In this document: in pieces, positions 34,002-43,554 of the stretch
Layout of the letters: the number at the start of each line of letters is the position of its first letter
How positions within the stretch are numbered: position 1 is the stretch's first letter
Assembly (NCBI RefSeq): GCF_039541955.1
Contig: NZ_BAABHF010000009.1
Location: forward strand, 434,001 to 498,000
Length of the DNA: 64,000 bases
Source of the DNA: Actinoallomurus oryzae
GTDB lineage: Bacteria > Actinomycetota > Actinomycetes > Streptosporangiales > Streptosporangiaceae
Direction: 5' to 3'
The notes under the pieces: model-generated
The model's input: only the letters and a program-made list of their open reading frames with translations
Told to the model about the DNA's origin: nothing
Database searches by the model: none
Position numbers and translations under genes: made by a program

Positions 34002-36146
34002 TTACTCCGCAGCGGCGGGTTCGGCTTCGGGTTCGGGCTCGCCCTTGATGGAGCGGATCAGCAGCTGGGACACGTCGACCACCTCGAGGGAGTCCTTCGC
34101 GCCGCCCGAGGACTTCTTCTCGTTGATCGCGTCGCCGAGCATCACCAGGCAGAACGGGCAGGCCGTGGACACGGTGTCCGGGTCGGTCTCCAGGGCCTCG
34201 TCGACGCGTTCGGTGTTGATGCGCTTGCCGATGCGCTCTTCCATCCACATGCGGGCGCCGCCGGCGCCGCAGCAGAAACCGCGGTCCTTGCAGCGGTGCA
34301 TCTCCTGGGTCTGCACGCCCGGGACCTTGGCCATGATGTCGCGGGGCTGGGAGTAGACCTTGTTGTGGCGGCCCAGGAAGCACGGGTCGTGGTAGGTGAT
34401 CTTCTCCTCGACCGGCGTGACCGGGGTGAGCTTGCCGGTCTCCACCAGGTGGGACAGCAGCTGGGTGTGGTGCACGACCTCGTACGTGCCGCCGAGCTGC
34501 GGGTACTCGTTGGACAGCGTGTTGAAGCAGTGCGGGCAGGTGGCGACGATCTTCTTGACGCCGGCGTCGTTGAGGGTCTCGATGTTCTGCTGGGCGAGCA
34601 TCTGGAAGATGAACTCCATGCCCAGCCGCCGGGCCGGGTCGCCCGAGCAGGCCTCCATCGGGCCGAGGACGGCGAACTTCACGCCCGCGATGTGCAGCAG
34701 CTCCGCGACGGCCTTGGTGGTCTTCTTCGCGCGGTCCTCCAGGGCGCCCGCACAGCCGACCCAGAACAGGTATTCGGTGTCCTCGGGCAGCTTGTCCTCG
34801 ACCATCGGGACTTCGAAGTCGAGCTCCTCGACCCAGTCGGCGCGCTTCATCTCGGACATGCCCCAGGGGTTGCCCTTGTTCTCCAGGTTCTTCAGCATGA
34901 CGCCGGCCTCCGAGGGGAAGCTCGACTCGATCATGACCTGGTAGCGGCGCATGTCGACGATGTGGTCGATGTGCTCGATGTCCACCGGGCACTGCTCGAC
35001 GCAGGCGCCGCAGTTGGTGCAGGACCACAGCACGTCGGGGTCGATGACGCCCATGGACTCGGCGTCGCCGACGAGCGGGCGGCCGGCCTCCTTGAGCACG
35101 TCCTCGGGCAGGTTGTCGCGCTCGTCCTCGGCGGCCAGGATGTACGGCGCCTTGGCCAGGGCGTGGTCGCGCAGGTCCATGATCAGCGTCTTGGGCGACA
35201 GCGGCTTGCCGGTGTTCCAGGCGGGGCACTGCGACTGGCAGCGGCCGCACTCGGTGCAGGAGGCGAAGTCGAGGAAGCCCTTCCAGGTGAAGTCCTCGAT
35301 CTTGCCCCGGCCGAAGGTGTCCTCGTCGGGGTCGGCCTCTTCGAAGTCGATCGGCTTGCCGTCGCTCATCATCGGCGGCACCGGGCCGAGCGCGTCGGGG
35401 CGGCGCTTGAACATGACGTTGAGCGGCGCCAGGAAGATGTGCAGGTGCTTGGAGTTCAGCACGATGATCAGGAACACCAGCATGACGCCGATGTGCAGCA
35501 GCAGACCGACCGACTCCAGCGCCTCGTTGACGTCGTGACCGGCCGGCTTGAGCGCGCTGCCCACCAGGTGGGACATGAAGGCGCCGTTGCCGTACGGGAA
35601 GTTGCCCGTGGCGACGCCCGCGCCGCGGAACAGGAACATCGTCCACACGACATTGAAGATCATGAACAGGACGAGCCACGCGCCGCCCAGGTGGGAGCCC
35701 TTGAACCTCGACTTGCGGTCGAGGCGCTTGGGGGAGTTCTTCAGCCGGATGACGGTGAAGGCCACCAGGCCGAGGAAGGCGGCGACGGCGATGAAGTCCT
35801 GCAGGAAGCCGAGCGCGTCCCACTTGCCGACGACGGGGATGTGGAAGTCGAGGCCGGTGAGCAGCGCGCCGTACGCCTCGATGTAAACGGTGATGAGGAT
35901 GATGAACGCCCACATCACGAAGAAGTGGGCGAGCCCGGGGACGGTCCACTTGAGCAGCTTGCGCTGCCCGAGGACCTCCACGACCTGGCCCTTGACCTCG
36001 TCGCCGACGTTGTCCTTGGCTGAGGCGAGCCGGTCGGGAGCGGGCTGACCGCTCATCGCCACGCGGTAGAGGAACCGGACCCGCCGCCCGGCGAGCGCGA
36101 GCGCGACCACGGTGGCCACGAGCCCGATGATCAACCTGATGACCAC
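34002..36146 (-). CDS. membrane-bound heterodisulfide-reductase-like Fe-S oxidoreductase
   Basis: 714 residues. Residues 1-250 contain several hydrophobic helices (LIIGLVATVVALALA, FIILITVYIEAYGALL, FIAVAAFLGLVAFTVI, LLLHIGVMLVFLIIVL) like a NarI/HdrE cytochrome-b-type anchor. Two ferredoxin-type 4Fe-4S sites follow: CTECGRCQSQCPAWNTGKP and CTNCGACVEQCPVD. The C-terminus has two CCG domains (CPHCFNTLSNEYPQLGG, GFCCGAGGARMWMEE), as in HdrD/GlpC. It corresponds to the conserved actinobacterial protein typified by Mycobacterium tuberculosis Rv0338c. It probably transfers electrons between menaquinone and a thiol/disulfide or other cytoplasmic partner. Confidence 0.9.
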   Translation of the reverse strand: MVIRLIIGLVATVVALALAGRRVRFLYRVAMSGQPAPDRLASAKDNVGDEVKGQVVEVLGQRKLLKWTVPGLAHFFVMWAFIILITVYIEAYGALLTGLDFHIPVVGKWDALGFLQDFIAVAAFLGLVAFTVIRLKNSPKRLDRKSRFKGSHLGGAWLVLFMIFNVVWTMFLFRGAGVATGNFPYGNGAFMSHLVGSALKPAGHDVNEALESVGLLLHIGVMLVFLIIVLNSKHLHIFLAPLNVMFKRRPDALGPVPPMMSDGKPIDFEEADPDEDTFGRGKIEDFTWKGFLDFASCTECGRCQSQCPAWNTGKPLSPKTLIMDLRDHALAKAPYILAAEDERDNLPEDVLKEAGRPLVGDAESMGVIDPDVLWSCTNCGACVEQCPVDIEHIDHIVDMRRYQVMIESSFPSEAGVMLKNLENKGNPWGMSEMKRADWVEELDFEVPMVEDKLPEDTEYLFWVGCAGALEDRAKKTTKAVAELLHIAGVKFAVLGPMEACSGDPARRLGMEFIFQMLAQQNIETLNDAGVKKIVATCPHCFNTLSNEYPQLGGTYEVVHHTQLLSHLVETGKLTPVTPVEEKITYHDPCFLGRHNKVYSQPRDIMAKVPGVQTQEMHRCKDRGFCCGAGGARMWMEERIGKRINTERVDEALETDPDTVSTACPFCLVMLGDAINEKKSSGGAKDSLEVVDVSQLLIRSIKGEPEPEAEPAAAE

Positions 36147-36248
36147 GTTTCCGTCCTTCCGGTACGGCCTGGTTGCGGCGCCGTGCAGTCAGCGTATGGC
36201 CGGCGACTGACAGCCACGAACAACGGTTCGCATACTACCGATCAGTAG

Positions 36249-36290
36249 NNNNNNNNNNNNNNNNNNNNNNNNNNNNNNNNNNNNNNNNNN
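36249..36290. other. assembly gap (42 N)
   Basis: 42 undetermined bases in the interval between the Fe-S oxidoreductase start and the end of the CU044_5270 gene. The true spacing and any promoter or terminator in it are unknown. Confidence 0.99.
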
Positions 36291-36301
36291 GCCGCCGGAC
36301 G

Positions 36302-37447
36302 TCAGCCGCCGTACGCGGTGTTCGTCCAACCCATCGTCAGGTAGATCTCGCTGTGGGTGATGGCGCCCGGCTTCATGCCCTTCGTCTCCAGGCCGCCGCT
36401 CTGGGCGGGCGGCATGCCCGGCGAGGGCGGCACGGTCCTGCCGCCGTTGCCGTGGACGAGCACCATCTGGGTGCCGAGCGGGACGTACGTGACCGGGTCG
36501 AGGAGCAGCTCGCTGTCGTAGACGTTGCCGTTCTGCGTCATCCGGCCGGCCAGCACGGTCGCGGGCCGTCCCAGCGAGTCCCGCGACGCCCCCAGACTGC
36601 GCACGCCCGGCACGTCCGCGAGCACGCGGAAGACCGCCGCCCGCAGCTGCGGAGACGACGGGTCGAGCAGGAATCGCCCGGCCACACTGAGCAGGTAGCT
36701 GGACCCACCACCCCCGGCGGCCTTGAGCAGGTACCGCTTGAGGGCCTCGGGGTCACGGGCCATGGCCTCCCGCTGCGCGTCGGTCGGCTGGGCGGGCGGG
36801 CAGGCCTGCGGCTTCTTGGCACACCGCGCGGCCATCTTCGCCTCGAGCCGCCGCTCCCCCCGCTTCTGCGCGGGAGTCATGCGCACCAGGTCCCAGGCAT
36901 GGGACCTGGCCGACTGCCTGATCGTCTGGCCGTTCGACAGGACACGCCACGTCGACGGCGACCCCGCCTTCTTCCAGGCCGCCCGGTCGGCGGCCGTCTG
37001 CGGAACGGCACCGGCGAACCGGCTGCGGAACACGTCCGGGTCCTTGTCGCTCCGCGCGATCCACTGGTCGATCTCGTGCCGCGCGCCAAAGATCATGTAG
37101 TCGCCGCGGTCGACGTGGTAGCCCTCGCTGGAGATCACGTGGGTGTGCCAGTACCGGCCAACCGGCGTGGACGCGGCCTTGTCCGCGGCGGTGAGCAGGA
37201 TCTGCCGGGCGGTCAGCGGCCGGACCTCCGTCCTCCTGGTGGCCGGTGGTCCGCCACCGGTCAGGCCGATCGCGACCGCGACCGCGGTGGCGGCCCCGAC
37301 CAGGGCGAGGCCTCCCCACAGGCGGCGGCGCGTACGGGCCGAGCGCGCCGGCGCGTGGGCGGCCAGGCGCCGGCGGCCCTCCGCGACGACCTCGTCCGAC
37401 GGCGGGGCCTCCCCAAGGAGGCTCCGGATCATGCGGATCTCATCCAT
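36302..37447 (-). CDS. CU044_5270-family protein, sigma-factor partner
   Basis: 381 residues from ATG 37447. Cytoplasmic N-terminus DEIRMIRSLLGEAPPSDEVV and AEGRRRLAAHA, a membrane helix at about 44-62 (LWGGLALVGAATAVAVAIGL), then a large extracytoplasmic domain (GRYWHTHVISSEGYHVDRGD, YVPLGTQMVLVHGN). This is the layout of CU044_5270 proteins, which are almost always encoded just after an ECF-type sigma factor, as here with an 8-nt overlap. By analogy it may act as an anti-sigma-like sensor, but the family is uncharacterised. Confidence 0.85.
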   Translation of the reverse strand: MDEIRMIRSLLGEAPPSDEVVAEGRRRLAAHAPARSARTRRRLWGGLALVGAATAVAVAIGLTGGGPPATRRTEVRPLTARQILLTAADKAASTPVGRYWHTHVISSEGYHVDRGDYMIFGARHEIDQWIARSDKDPDVFRSRFAGAVPQTAADRAAWKKAGSPSTWRVLSNGQTIRQSARSHAWDLVRMTPAQKRGERRLEAKMAARCAKKPQACPPAQPTDAQREAMARDPEALKRYLLKAAGGGGSSYLLSVAGRFLLDPSSPQLRAAVFRVLADVPGVRSLGASRDSLGRPATVLAGRMTQNGNVYDSELLLDPVTYVPLGTQMVLVHGNGGRTVPPSPGMPPAQSGGLETKGMKPGAITHSEIYLTMGWTNTAYGG

Positions 37448-38021
37448 GGCTGTCCTCCTCCAGTGCGGAGCGCACCTTCTTACGGGCCCGGCTGAGCCGC
37501 GAGCCGACCGTGCCGTACGGGATGCCGAGCGCCTGAGCGATCTCCTCGTGCGACAGGTCGCCGAGCGCGCCCAGCAGCAGGACGTCACGGTCCCCGCGCG
37601 AAAGCGCGGCGATGGCCCGGGCCAGGCGCGGCCGGAGGCTCTCGGCGGCCACCCAGTCGACCACCTGGCCCTCGTGGCTCTCGGTGACCTCGTCGGGCCG
37701 GAGACGGCCGAGCGCGCGGTAGCGCCGTGTCTCCTTCCGCCGATGCTCGGCGACGAGCCTCGTGGCGATGCCGAACAGCCACGGCCGTACGCCGCCGCGG
37801 GAGGCGTCGAAGGTGTTCCGCTTCCGCAGGGCGACGACAAAGGTGTCGGCGGCGATGTCGTCGGCCACGTCGCGGCCCAGCCGGCCGGCGATGTAGCGGT
37901 AGATCTCGTGGAAGTGCTGGTCGTACAGGTCGGCGAACACGGCCTGCGGCAGGTGTGATCCTGCGTCCTGCGGCAGGTCCGGTCCGACGGCCGAGGGCGG
38001 CGTCCGCGGCCCGGCCCTCAC
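37440..38021 (-). CDS. ECF-type RNA polymerase sigma factor
   Basis: 193 residues. Region 2: FADLYDQHFHEIYRYIAGRL and DVADDIAADTFVVALRKRNT, with the -10 binding helix GVRPWLFGIATRLVAEHRR. Region 4: LARAIAALSRGDRDVLLLGA and LSHEEIAQALGIPYGTVGSR followed by LSRARKKVRSAL. GTG at 38021 gives a proline-rich lead of about 25 residues. It is the first gene of a two-gene unit with the membrane protein downstream, its likely regulator. Confidence 0.9.
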   Translation of the reverse strand: MRAGPRTPPSAVGPDLPQDAGSHLPQAVFADLYDQHFHEIYRYIAGRLGRDVADDIAADTFVVALRKRNTFDASRGGVRPWLFGIATRLVAEHRRKETRRYRALGRLRPDEVTESHEGQVVDWVAAESLRPRLARAIAALSRGDRDVLLLGALGDLSHEEIAQALGIPYGTVGSRLSRARKKVRSALEEDSHG

Positions 38022-38335
38022 GCGGGGGGCTCCGTCATCGAGGTCACCTTCCGGTGATCGGTATGGCTTACACCGGTACTCCGGCGGAGCACCCCTCAGC
38101 TTTCACACGGCACCGGACGGCGACGCCATCGGCCGTACCCCGCACCGCCACGCGCCGACGTCGAGGTCGCGCGTGTCACCCGACCGACACTCCGGCTAAG
38201 CACGCATGGCCGCCCATATGAGTAAATAGAGTTCTACAACGCGTTACATGCGCATATAGCGACATTCGCTTGGACCGTCTTGCAGGTACCGCCGACACGG
38301 CCCCGATCGGGCCCCGTGACGTCTGGGGGACGCAA
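38022..38335. promoter_or_regulatory. divergent promoter region of sigma factor and secreted peptidase
   Basis: 314 nt between divergent genes. The right part (about 38215-38270) is unusually AT-rich for the window (atatgagtaaatagagttctac, then gcgcatatagcgacattc), as expected for promoters. I cannot assign -35/-10 boxes with confidence; the sigma factor may read its own promoter here. Confidence 0.35.
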
Positions 38336-39025
38336 GTGAAGAACGCGCCCGGCCTGCGGCCGGCGGTGGGTCTCGCCGTCGCCGCCCTGCTGGTGGGGGC
38401 CTCCCCGCCGGCCAACGCCACCACCGCGGCCCGGACCGCCGCCACAACGGCCACTTTGGCCACCCACGCCACGCCGACCACCGCCGCGGCGGGACTCCGG
38501 GCGATGCCCCGCGCGTACCGGCTGGTTCTCCAGGCGCAGTTCCAGACCACGAACTACTACTGCGTCCCCGCCTCCACGGCGATGAGCCTGTCGACGTTCG
38601 GGATCAAGGTCAGTCAGGACGCCCTCGCCAGGAAGATGAAGACCACGATCCGCGGCACCGGCGGCGACAACGCCGCCTCGGTCATGGACGGCTACCTGCA
38701 CCCGCGGCGGTACGACGACCGGATCGTCGGCGACGTCGTCGGCCGTCCCCAGATCCTCATGCAGCGGGTCTCCTACGACGTCGGCACTCTGCGCCGGGCG
38801 CCGATCATGCAGGTGTGGATGGAGAGGCTGCCCTGGAACCAGGGGCGGCTCAGGGGCCACTGGATCGGGCACGCCATCCTCGCGTACGGCTACGACCAGA
38901 ACACCGGGATGATCACTGTTTTCGACCCCTGGCGGCCGACCGGCGGCACCCACACGCTGCCCGCGAAGGTGCTGGCCAAGGCACTGCAGAGCGGCGCCGG
39001 CATGCACTACATCTCCCGCCGCTAG
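38336..39025 (+). CDS. secreted C39-like cysteine peptidase
   Basis: 229 residues from GTG 38336, with GGGGGA 5 nt upstream. Sec signal peptide: NAPGLRPAVGLAVAALLVGA ending SPPANA; a Thr/Ala-rich linker; then a papain-like C39 domain. FQTTNYYCVPASTAMSLSTF has the oxyanion Gln and catalytic Cys, GHAILAYGYD the catalytic His, and VFDPWRP the catalytic Asp. It resembles the C39_2 peptidases exported by actinomycetes; the target is unknown. There is no ATP-binding transporter domain, so it is not a bacteriocin exporter. Confidence 0.85.
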   Translation: MKNAPGLRPAVGLAVAALLVGASPPANATTAARTAATTATLATHATPTTAAAGLRAMPRAYRLVLQAQFQTTNYYCVPASTAMSLSTFGIKVSQDALARKMKTTIRGTGGDNAASVMDGYLHPRRYDDRIVGDVVGRPQILMQRVSYDVGTLRRAPIMQVWMERLPWNQGRLRGHWIGHAILAYGYDQNTGMITVFDPWRPTGGTHTLPAKVLAKALQSGAGMHYISRR

Positions 39026-39128
39026 CCCAGGGGACCGGCGGCGCCGGATCCACGGACCCATTCACCACAGATTTCCTGTCGTACGCGGGAACACCGCGCC
39101 GCGCTCCCACGTTGAACCAGTCAGCAAA

Positions 39129-39149
39129 GTTGAGTGCGACAGACTCAAG
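39129..39149. promoter_or_regulatory. HAIR element (HspR operator)
   Basis: GTTGAGT, seven bases (gcgacag), ACTCAAG. This matches the HspR inverted repeat CTTGAGT-N7-ACTCAAG with one mismatch. It lies 90 nt before the dnaK start, in an operon that encodes HspR itself, so it mediates autoregulation of the heat-shock genes. Confidence 0.93.
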
Positions 39150-39153
39150 TCAT

Positions 39154-39182
39154 TTGACAAGCCGAAACGGCTCGGGCAACCT
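39154..39182 (+). promoter_or_regulatory. probable dnaK operon promoter
   Basis: A perfect -35 hexamer TTGACA (39154-39159), immediately downstream of the HAIR element, is followed after 17 nt by CAACCT, a weak -10. Its overlap with the operator region suits direct repression by HspR. The start site is inferred, not seen. Confidence 0.6.
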
Positions 39183-39238
39183 TGCGTCTGCTGGACTCAG
39201 CTTCATGGACAAGAGAGCACGGTCGGAGGAACCAACTC

Positions 39239-41101
<1,863 letters not shown>

Positions 41102-41147
41102 GCCGCACTCCCCTCTCCGCCTTGGCCCTTTTCGCGAAGGAGGAAAC

Positions 41148-41222
41148 GTGAGCGGAGCGAACCAAAAAGCACAGCACGGTTCGTCACGCGCTGACGAGCC
41201 GCTAGGCGAGGAGGAAGCGTGA
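41148..41222 (+). CDS. 24-codon ORF between dnaK and grpE
   Basis: GTG 41148 is preceded by AAGGAGG with 4-6 nt spacing, one of the best ribosome-binding sites in the operon. The ORF encodes SGANQKAQHGSSRADEPLGE and three more residues (EEA), and its TGA overlaps the grpE GTG (GTGA). A short translated leader coupled to grpE would tune GrpE levels against DnaK. It may instead be a degenerate remnant of the dnaK-grpE junction; the peptide itself has no recognisable function. Confidence 0.45.
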   Translation: MSGANQKAQHGSSRADEPLGEEEA

Positions 41223-41914
41223 CGGAGCGTCGTGACGACGCCGAGGAGCGCGAGGGTCCGGTGATCCGCGACAAGCGGCGCATCGATCCCAAGACGGGCA
41301 AGGCCCGGGAGTCGGCGGAGCCGGCTCCCGGGTCCGCCCCGGGCGCTCCCGAGACCGCGGCCGACGAAGAGGTCGCGGACCTCAAGAGGCAGCTGGCCGA
41401 GCGCACGCTCGACCTCCAGCGGCTTCAGGCGGAGTACTCCAACTACCGCAAGCGGGTCGAGCGCGACCGGGTCATGGTGCGCGAGCAGGCGCTGGCGAAC
41501 GTCCTGACCGAGCTGCTGCCGGTGCTCGACGACATCGGGCGGGCGCGCGACCACGACGAGCTGAACGGCGGGTTCAAGCAGGTCGCCGAGGGCCTGGAGG
41601 GCATCGCCGGCAAGCTGGGTCTGCAGTCGTTCGGCAGCCCGGGCGAGCCGTTCGACCCGAACATCCACGAAGCGCTCATGCACTCCTACTCCGCCGACGT
41701 CACCGAGCCGACGGCCGTGCAGATCCTGCAGCCGGGCTACGGCATCGGCGAGCGGATCCTCCGGCCGGCGCGCGTCGCCGTGGCCGAGCCGGGCGGTGAC
41801 GCCGGGCCGGCCGAGCCGGAGGAGCCCGAGGAGCCGGAGCCGCAGGAGACGGCCGAGGCCGAGGGCACCGAGGCGGAGACGCCGCCCAAGGCCGAGACGG
41901 CCGACGAGGACTGA
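41219..41914 (+). CDS. grpE: nucleotide exchange factor GrpE
   Basis: 231 residues from GTG 41219 with GAGGAGGAAG upstream. Disordered charged N-terminus; long helix (ADLKRQLAERTLDLQRLQAE, YSNYRKRVERDRVMVREQAL); four-helix and beta-wing region with GSPGEPFDPNIHEALMHSYS and VQILQPGYGIGERILRPARV. The C-terminus is an acidic Glu/Pro-rich tail longer than in Escherichia coli. It releases ADP from DnaK. It lies 117 nt after dnaK and 36 nt before dnaJ. Confidence 0.97.
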   Translation: MTERRDDAEEREGPVIRDKRRIDPKTGKARESAEPAPGSAPGAPETAADEEVADLKRQLAERTLDLQRLQAEYSNYRKRVERDRVMVREQALANVLTELLPVLDDIGRARDHDELNGGFKQVAEGLEGIAGKLGLQSFGSPGEPFDPNIHEALMHSYSADVTEPTAVQILQPGYGIGERILRPARVAVAEPGGDAGPAEPEEPEEPEPQETAEAEGTEAETPPKAETADED

Positions 41915-41950
41915 CCGACGAGCGACAACGAAACGAGGTAAGGGGCGCCG

Positions 41951-43108
41951 GTGAGCACCAAGGACTATTTGGAGAAGGACTACTACAAGGTCCTCGGTGT
42001 TACGAAGACCGCCACCCAGGACGAGATCAAGAAGTCGTACCGCAAGCTCGCTCGCCAGTACCACCCGGACGCCAACAAGGGCGACGCGGAGTCCGAGGAG
42101 AAGTTCAAGGACATCTCCGAGGCCTACGACGTGCTGTCGGACGAGAAACGGCGCAAGGAGTACGACGAGGCTCGCAGCCTGTTCGGCGGTGCGCGCCCCC
42201 GGGGAGGAGCCCAGGGCGGGTTCGGCTTCGACCTGGGCGACCTGTTCGGGAACACGGGCACCGGCTCGACCACGGGTGGCACGGGCGAACGCATCGGCGA
42301 CCTGTTCGGCGGGCTGTTCGGCCGCCGCCAGGCGGGTCAGCGGCCGCGTCGTGGCACCGACGTCGAGTCGGAGATAACGCTGACGTTCGGCGAGGCGCTC
42401 GACGGCCGTACGGTCCCGCTCCGGCTGACCAGCGAGGCGGCCTGCCCGACCTGCCGGGGGACCGGCGCCAAGGCCGGCACGGTCCCCCGGGTGTGCCCCC
42501 GCTGTGAGGGCACCGGGCAGGAGAGCCGCAACGCCGGCGGGTTCGCCTTCTCCGAGCCCTGCCGCGAGTGCCACGGCCGTGGCCTGGTCGTCGACGACCC
42601 GTGCGGCACGTGCTACGGCAGCGGTCGTGCGCAGAGCACGCACACGATCCAGGCGCGCATCCCCGCGGGAGTGCACGACGGGCAGCGCATCCGCATCAAG
42701 GGCAAGGGCGCGCCGGGAGAAAACAGCGGGCCGAACGGCGACCTGTACGTCATCGTGCACGTCAAGCCGCACAAGGTCTTCGGCCGTACGGGCGACAACC
42801 TCACGCTGAAGGTGCCGGTCACCTTCCCGGAGGCCACGCTCGGCGCCGAGATCAAGGTGCCGATCCACCGCGGCCAGCCCAAGACCGTACGGATCCCGCC
42901 GGGCACGCCCAACGGACGGGTGCTGCGGGTCCGCGGCCAGGGCGCCCCACGGCGCGACGGCACCCGGGGCGACCTGCTCGTCACCGTCGACGTGCAGGTT
43001 CCCAGCGAGATCGACGACACCACCCGCGAGGCGCTGGAGAAGATGGCCGGCAGCCTCGGTGGTGACGGCGTACGGAGCGACCTGATCCGGATGGCGCGAG
43101 AGGAGTGA
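41951..43108 (+). CDS. dnaJ: co-chaperone DnaJ (Hsp40, type I)
   Basis: 385 residues from GTG 41951. J domain with HPD at 38-40 (YRKLARQYHPDANKGDAESE), a Gly/Phe linker (GGFGFDLGDLFGNTGTGST), four zinc-finger repeats (CPTCRGTG, CPRCEGTG, CRECHGRG, CGTCYGSG) and C-terminal substrate domains. It stimulates the DnaK ATPase and delivers clients. hspR starts 5 nt after its stop. Confidence 0.97.
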   Translation: MSTKDYLEKDYYKVLGVTKTATQDEIKKSYRKLARQYHPDANKGDAESEEKFKDISEAYDVLSDEKRRKEYDEARSLFGGARPRGGAQGGFGFDLGDLFGNTGTGSTTGGTGERIGDLFGGLFGRRQAGQRPRRGTDVESEITLTFGEALDGRTVPLRLTSEAACPTCRGTGAKAGTVPRVCPRCEGTGQESRNAGGFAFSEPCRECHGRGLVVDDPCGTCYGSGRAQSTHTIQARIPAGVHDGQRIRIKGKGAPGENSGPNGDLYVIVHVKPHKVFGRTGDNLTLKVPVTFPEATLGAEIKVPIHRGQPKTVRIPPGTPNGRVLRVRGQGAPRRDGTRGDLLVTVDVQVPSEIDDTTREALEKMAGSLGGDGVRSDLIRMAREE

Positions 43109-43113
43109 ACATC

Positions 43114-43554
43114 ATGGACCCTTTCGGCGACGACAGCCCGGTCTACGTGATCTCCGTCGCCGCGGAGCTGTCCGGGATGCACCCGCAGACGCTCCGTACG
43201 TACGACCGGATGGGCCTGGTCTCACCGGGTCGTACGTCCGGCCGCGGCCGCCGCTACTCCATGCGCGACATCGTGTTGCTGCGGGAGATCCAGCGGCTGT
43301 CCCAGGACGAGGGCATCAACCTGGCCGGCATCAAGCACATCCTCGACCTGCAGCGTGAGTCCGAGGCCCTGCGGGCCGAGGTCGCACGGCTCAGGGGGCT
43401 GGTCGAGGAGCTGGGCAACGAGCTGGAGTCCACCCGGGCGGTGGCCGCCCGGCTCGCCCGGCTGAAGAACACCCCCGAGTCGACGGCCGGCGCCGAGCTG
43501 GTGCCGATCCGTCAGACGAGTGTGGTCGTGTGGCGCTCACGCGGGGAGGAATAA
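43114..43554 (+). CDS. hspR: heat-shock repressor HspR (MerR family)
   Basis: 146 residues from ATG 43114, with AGGAG 8 nt upstream; a GTG at 43105 is also in frame. MerR winged helix: VYVISVAAELSGMHPQTLRT, YDRMGLVSPGRTSGRGRRYS; then the HspR-typical LLREIQRLSQDEGINLAGIK and a coiled-coil helix rich in Glu/Leu. It binds the HAIR element upstream of dnaK, with DnaK as co-repressor in the Streptomyces model (known). It sits between dnaJ and clpB in one transcript. Confidence 0.96.
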   Translation: MDPFGDDSPVYVISVAAELSGMHPQTLRTYDRMGLVSPGRTSGRGRRYSMRDIVLLREIQRLSQDEGINLAGIKHILDLQRESEALRAEVARLRGLVEELGNELESTRAVAARLARLKNTPESTAGAELVPIRQTSVVVWRSRGEE

